From positions 1 through 7,576 of the forward strand of contig JAEWLO010000526.1 of the NCBI GenBank assembly GCA_023457475.1: DNA of 7,576 bases, read 5' to 3'. Positions 4,939-7,576 of this stretch are shown one piece after another. The DNA is from Pseudomonadota bacterium. Its GTDB lineage: Bacteria > Pseudomonadota > Gammaproteobacteria > Xanthomonadales > Xanthomonadaceae. The position numbers and the translations under genes were made by a program. The first letter of the stretch is position 1. Each line of letters opens with the position of its first letter. Under the pieces are notes generated by a model, which saw only the letters and a program-made list of their open reading frames with translations, had not been told where the DNA came from and did no database searches.

Positions 4939-4961
4939 GGACACGCAGGGCGTGTTCCTAC
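4939..4961 (-). repeat. REP/SMAG-like palindrome overlapping the GST stop codon
   Basis: Read on the minus strand: GTAG (4961-4958), GAACACGC, loop CCT, GCGTGTCC. The stem is 8 bp including one G-T wobble. The TAG of the GTAG foot is the stop codon of the glutathione S-transferase gene, so the element starts inside the last codons of that gene and its hairpin forms the immediate 3' end of the message. Confidence 0.85.
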
Positions 4962-5593
4962 ACCCAGTCGGTGATGTCTTCGCGGCGGTAGGTTTCGACG
5001 AACGACGGCAGCGCCTTGAGCTGCGCCGCATGGGCCTTCAACACCGGCCAGGTGTCGGTCGGCCGCGGCATGTTGCGCGACCAGCGCATCAACATCACCA
5101 GCATGTAGTCGACCACACTGCGCTGGGTGCCGAGCACGTACGGCCCTGCCCCCTGCAAGTGGTCAGCCAGATGCTGCCAGGCGGCTTCCAACTGGCAGCG
5201 GGCACGTTCGCGCAACGCCTCGGCCTGCGCCGCATCCGTCATACCATCGGCATAGAACCAGTCGCGGTACGCCGGCTGAAGCGTGTTGGCGCACCAGAAC
5301 ATCCAGCGATAGGCCACGCCGCGTGCTGGCGTTCCCGGTGCCGGCAGCAGGCCGGCGTGCGGGTGGCGGTCAGCCAAGTAGAGCGCGATTGCAGCGGCTT
5401 CGGTCAAGACCTGGCCGTCGATCAGCAGCGTTGGGACGCGGCCGGCGGGGTTGAGGGCCAGGTAATCGACGGCTTTCTGCTCGCGCGTGTCGAAATCGAG
5501 CAGGATCAGTTCGTGCTCGATCTGCAGCTCCAGCAGCAGCCAGTGCACCACCAGTGAGGCGGTGCTGCGGGAACCGTAGAGAGTGGTGGTCAT
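4958..5593 (-). CDS. glutathione S-transferase family protein
   Basis: This 211-residue protein has the canonical two-domain GST length. The N-terminal thioredoxin fold (about 1-78) begins MTTTLYGSRSTASLVVHW, with candidate catalytic serines at 8-13. It contains the cis-proline segment GRVPTLL (51-57) and LTEAAAIALYLADR (63-76), where the usual Glu-Ser glutathione-binding pair reads Glu65-Ala66. The helical C-terminal domain (about 88-211) carries the N-capping box SVVD (159-162) within the helix DYMLVMLMRW. GSTs conjugate or transfer glutathione to electrophiles in the cytoplasm; the substrate here cannot be predicted. The ATG at 5593 fits the first beta strand but has no clear Shine-Dalgarno sequence, and its leader is C-rich. 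A CATAAT at 5624-5629 is a possible -10. It is separated from fumarase by 173 bp and ends within a REP. Confidence 0.9.
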   Translation of the reverse strand: MTTTLYGSRSTASLVVHWLLLELQIEHELILLDFDTREQKAVDYLALNPAGRVPTLLIDGQVLTEAAAIALYLADRHPHAGLLPAPGTPARGVAYRWMFWCANTLQPAYRDWFYADGMTDAAQAEALRERARCQLEAAWQHLADHLQGAGPYVLGTQRSVVDYMLVMLMRWSRNMPRPTDTWPVLKAHAAQLKALPSFVETYRREDITDWV

Positions 5594-5691
5594 GGGCGCG
5601 GCGGGGGTCGGGATGGGAGCCCGATTATGTCTGGCAGAAGAGCCTGCCGCGATGGTTTCAATGCCCTACCGGGCGTTGGCCCGTCCACGGT

Positions 5692-5714
5692 GGTCGTCTT
5701 GCGAGCGACCCTAC
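5692..5714 (-). repeat. degenerate REP/SMAG-like element downstream of fumarase
   Basis: Read on the minus strand: GTAG (5714-5711), then GGTCG, a nine-base loop, and CGACC. The 5-bp stem can extend by one G-T wobble. The GTAG foot and inverted arms suggest a decayed or divergent member of the repeat family, without the three-base loop of the other copies. Confidence 0.45.
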
Positions 5715-5715
5715 C

Positions 5716-5745
5716 CCACCAGACAGTGCGCGCCACGTCTGGTGG
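5716..5745 (-). terminator. strong hairpin downstream of fumarase, possible terminator
   Basis: On the minus strand CCACCAGAC, GTG, loop GCGCG, CAC, one bulged T, then GTCTGGTGG gives a stem of 9 plus 3 bp. It begins 22 bases past the fumarase stop and is the best candidate for ending that transcript. There is no U tract, so it may instead act as a 3' stabiliser. A further CCACCAG copy lies between it and the stop codon (5751-5757). Confidence 0.45.
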
Positions 5746-5766
5746 AGAGCCCCCTTCCTGGTGGCG

Positions 5767-7284
5767 TCAGGCCACGACCACGGGAATGCCCGCGATGCGC
5801 GCCTGCCACTCGCGCGGGCCGGTGGTGTGCACCGACTCGCCGGTGGAATCCACGGCCACGGTTACCGGCATGTCCTGCACGGTGAACTCGTAGATGGCTT
5901 CCATGCCCAGGTCGGCGAAGCCCACCACCTTGGCCGCCTTGATCGCCTTCGAAACCAGATAGGCCGAACCGCCGACCGCCATCAGATAGGCCGACTTGTT
6001 GTCACGGATCGCCTCGATCGCAGCCGGGCCACGCTCCGCCTTGCCGACCATGCCGAGCAACCCGGTCTGCTCGAGCACCTGGCGGGTGAACTTGTCCATG
6101 CGGGGGGCGGTGGTCGGGCCGGCCGGGCCCACCACTTCGTCGCGCACCGGATCCACCGGGCCCACGTAGTAGATGAAGCGGCCCTTGAGGTCGACCGGCA
6201 GCGCTTCACCCTTGTTGAGCATGTCCACCATGCGCTTGTGCGCGGCATCGCGACCGGTCAGCAGCTTGCCGTTGAGCAGCAGGGTCTGGCCCGGCTTCCA
6301 GCTGGCGACATCTTCCGGGGTAATGGTGTCCAGGTCGACGCGGGTGCCCTTGGAGGCGTCGTAGGTGATCTGCGGCCAGTCTTCCAGCGACGGCGGGTCC
6401 AGCATCACCGGGCCGCTGCCGTCCAGGGTGAAGTGCGCATGGCGGGTGGCGGCGCAGTTCGGAATCATCGCCACCGGCAGGTTGGCGGCGTGGGTCGGGA
6501 AGTCCTTGACCTTGATGTCCAGCACCGTGGTCAGGCCGCCCAGGCCCTGTGCGCCGATACCCAGCGCGTTGACCTTCTCGTACAGCTCCAGCCGCAGCTC
6601 TTCGGCGCGGTTCGACGCACCACGGGCCTTGAGCTCGTTGATGTCGATCGGCTCCATCAGCGATTCCTTGGCCAGCAGCATCGCCTTCTCGGCGGTGCCG
6701 CCGATACCGATGCCAAGCATGCCCGGCGGGCACCAGCCCGCGCCCATGGTCGGCACGGTCTTCAGGACCCAGTCCACGATCGAGTCGGACGGGTTGAGCA
6801 TCGCGAACTTGCTCTTCGCTTCCGAACCGCCGCCCTTGGCGGCCACGATCACGTCCACGGTGTCGCCCGGGACGATCTTCATGTTGACCACGCCCGGCGT
6901 GTTGTCCTTGGTGTTGGTGCGCTTGCCGGCCGGGTCGGCCAGCACCGAGGCACGCAGCTTGTTGTCCGGATGGTTGTAGGCGCGACGCACGCCTTCGTTG
7001 GCCATGTCTTCCAGGCTCATCGTGGCGTCGTCCCAGCGGACGTTCATGCCGACTTCCAGGAACACGGTGACGATGCCGGTGTCCTGGCAGATCGGGCGGT
7101 GCCCCTCGGCGCACATGCGCGAATTGATCAGGATCTGCGCCATCGCTTCCTTCGCGGCCGGCGATTCCTCGCGCTCGTAGGCGGCGGCAAGGCTCTTGAT
7201 GTAATCGACCGGGTGGTAGTACGAGATGTACTGCAGCGCGTCGGCGATGGACTGGATGAGGTCTTCCTGCTTGATCGATGTCAC
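5767..7284 (-). CDS. fumA: class I fumarate hydratase ([4Fe-4S]-dependent)
   Basis: The enzyme converts fumarate and water to L-malate in the TCA cycle in the cytoplasm, using an oxygen- and iron-sensitive [4Fe-4S] cluster. The single 505-residue chain contains both the alpha-type (about 1-290) and beta-type (about 300-505) domains. Cluster ligands are Cys66 in RPICQDTG, Cys185 in GWCPPG and Cys277 in NCAATRHAHF. The 66-185 spacing equals that of E. coli FumA (105-224), and the second spacing is two shorter. GPAGPTTAPRMD (386-397) and NKSAYLMAVGGSAYL (429-443) are beta-domain hallmarks. It is about 40 residues shorter than E. coli FumA, mainly at the N-terminus. The start is GTG, read as MTSIKQEDL, with only weak Shine-Dalgarno potential; no in-frame ATG is seen before residue 48. 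The symbol denotes the class; fumB would be equally valid. Confidence 0.95.
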   Translation of the reverse strand: MTSIKQEDLIQSIADALQYISYYHPVDYIKSLAAAYEREESPAAKEAMAQILINSRMCAEGHRPICQDTGIVTVFLEVGMNVRWDDATMSLEDMANEGVRRAYNHPDNKLRASVLADPAGKRTNTKDNTPGVVNMKIVPGDTVDVIVAAKGGGSEAKSKFAMLNPSDSIVDWVLKTVPTMGAGWCPPGMLGIGIGGTAEKAMLLAKESLMEPIDINELKARGASNRAEELRLELYEKVNALGIGAQGLGGLTTVLDIKVKDFPTHAANLPVAMIPNCAATRHAHFTLDGSGPVMLDPPSLEDWPQITYDASKGTRVDLDTITPEDVASWKPGQTLLLNGKLLTGRDAAHKRMVDMLNKGEALPVDLKGRFIYYVGPVDPVRDEVVGPAGPTTAPRMDKFTRQVLEQTGLLGMVGKAERGPAAIEAIRDNKSAYLMAVGGSAYLVSKAIKAAKVVGFADLGMEAIYEFTVQDMPVTVAVDSTGESVHTTGPREWQARIAGIPVVVA

Positions 7285-7328
7285 GTAATGCTCGCTTGCT
7301 CGGGGCTGGCGTGGGGTAAGCCGGTCAT
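7281..7328 (-). CDS. possible 15-codon leader ORF overlapping the fumarase start
   Basis: On the minus strand ATG at 7328 opens a frame reading MTGLPHASPEQASIT and ending in TGA at 7281-7283. This overlaps the fumarase GTG as GTGA. A GGGGAG seven bases upstream is a better Shine-Dalgarno sequence than any in front of the GTG, so translational coupling is conceivable. The same ATG overlaps the TAAAAT candidate -10, and the two readings exclude each other unless transcription starts further upstream. It may be a chance ORF. Confidence 0.25.
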   Translation of the reverse strand: MTGLPHASPEQASIT

Positions 7329-7332
7329 TTTA
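7327..7332 (-). promoter_or_regulatory. candidate -10 of the fumarase gene
   Basis: TAAAAT on the minus strand (five of six matches) would place +1 near 7320 and give a leader of about 35 nt before the GTG. The expected -35 position is GC-rich and poor, and overlaps or touches the palindrome at 7354-7368, which would suit a promoter under protein control. Confidence 0.4.
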
Positions 7333-7353
7333 GCGCTCCCCGGACAGCGGCGT

Positions 7354-7368
7354 TGGGAATCATTCCCA
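7354..7368. promoter_or_regulatory. perfect 15-bp palindrome, candidate Fur-type or other operator
   Basis: TGGGAATCATTCCCA is a perfect 7-1-7 inverted repeat between the divergent fumarase and ABC-transporter genes. It keeps the TG, AAT-n-ATT core and CA of the 7-1-7 Fur consensus (TGATAATnATTATCA) but has GG/CC in place of the AT/AT inner pairs, 11 of 15 positions agreeing if the centre is ignored. Its centre lies about 41 bp upstream of the fumarase +1 predicted from TAAAAT. The palindrome is seen directly; the regulator is inferred. Confidence 0.5.
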
Positions 7369-7424
7369 CGCGCGGGTGGCACCCGCACCGCCCCGTTCAC
7401 GTCCCGGGTGGGCACAATGGCACC

Positions 7425-7576
7425 ATGCCTCCCGCCGCCCCCGCCAATCCCAGCCTGCGCGAACGCTTCAAGGCGCTGCGCAACCTGCCGCCATTCCTGC
7501 GCCAGATCTGGCAGACCAGCCCCTGGCTGGCTACCGCCAGCCTCGGCCTGCGCGTCATCCGCGCCCTGCTTCCGGT
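7425..7576 (+). CDS. N-terminus of a probable ABC exporter half-transporter (permease plus ATPase), cut by the window edge
   Basis: Fifty full codons are visible from the ATG at 7425: a proline/alanine-rich start, then RERFKALRNLPPFLRQIWQT, then SPWLATASLGLRVIRALLPV. The pattern of a basic amphipathic stretch (LRNLPPFLRQIWQTSP) entering a first hydrophobic helix resembles the start of MsbA-like ABC transporter ATP-binding/permease proteins that I recall from Xanthomonadaceae. The transmembrane helices and nucleotide-binding domain lie outside the window, so this is a resemblance only. No Shine-Dalgarno sequence is seen. CACAAT at 7413-7418 lies six bases before the ATG and could be a weak -10 of a leaderless transcript. 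The gene is divergent from fumarase and shares the palindrome at 7354 with it. Confidence 0.55.
   Translation, partial: MPPAAPANPSLRERFKALRNLPPFLRQIWQTSPWLATASLGLRVIRALLP

Noticed and set aside
4925..5557. 210-codon plus-strand frame antisense to the GST gene
   Set aside because: It mirrors the GST codons and contains the REP; the minus-strand product is a complete GST.
5611..5682. GGGC/GCCC mini-hairpins and a second CTAC near 5666 as further REP elements
   Set aside because: The stems are only 4 bp and the GTAG foot is not followed by an inverted repeat; chance is likely in GC-rich DNA.
6206..7114. 302-codon minus-strand frame inside fumarase
   Set aside because: It is an out-of-frame shadow of fumarase with Arg/Gly/Pro-rich composition and no recognisable domain.

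Overview
The window looks like ordinary chromosomal DNA from a gamma-proteobacterium of the Xanthomonadaceae, most probably Stenotrophomonas. The DNA is GC-rich, the protein families are all housekeeping or envelope types, and the intergenic gaps carry short palindromes of the form GTAG plus a perfect hairpin with a three-base loop. Those match my memory of the SMAG/REP family that is very abundant in Stenotrophomonas maltophilia. The genus assignment is inference; no rRNA or other marker is present.

Layout from left to right. Minus strand: the N-terminal 63 codons of an unrecognised protein (1-189), then tcdA for the cyclic-t6A tRNA modification (243-1046), separated by a REP. Plus strand: a glycine-zipper lipoprotein (1206-1700), which shares a bidirectional terminator with a convergent cold-shock gene (1779-1988, minus). 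A 238-bp intergenic region, AT-rich in its right part, separates the cold-shock gene from a divergent DUF456 membrane protein (2227-2712, plus). An inverted REP pair follows. Next come pldA (outer-membrane phospholipase A, 2871-4037) and an ArsC-family reductase (4037-4378), overlapping by one base. On the minus strand follow a small cysteine-rich lipoprotein (4404-4742), a glutathione S-transferase (4958-5593) and a class I [4Fe-4S] fumarase with a GTG start (5767-7284). The right edge holds the first 50 codons of a plus-strand gene that resembles the N-terminus of an ABC exporter half-transporter (7425 onward).

The genes do not form one pathway. A loose envelope theme runs through them: two lipoproteins, DUF456, PldA and the ABC exporter. 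The only tight coupling is pldA-arsC. I see no phage, integrase, CRISPR, toxin-antitoxin or biosynthetic cluster, and no convincing sign of a new multi-gene system.

The parts most worth a second look are small. They are a perfect 15-bp palindrome resembling a Fur-type 7-1-7 site between fumarase and the ABC gene, a 15-codon upstream ORF whose stop overlaps the fumarase GTG, the ten-cysteine lipoprotein, a candidate leaderless promoter for tcdA, and REP elements lying against, or contributing, gene ends. No intergenic stretch exceeds 300 bases.
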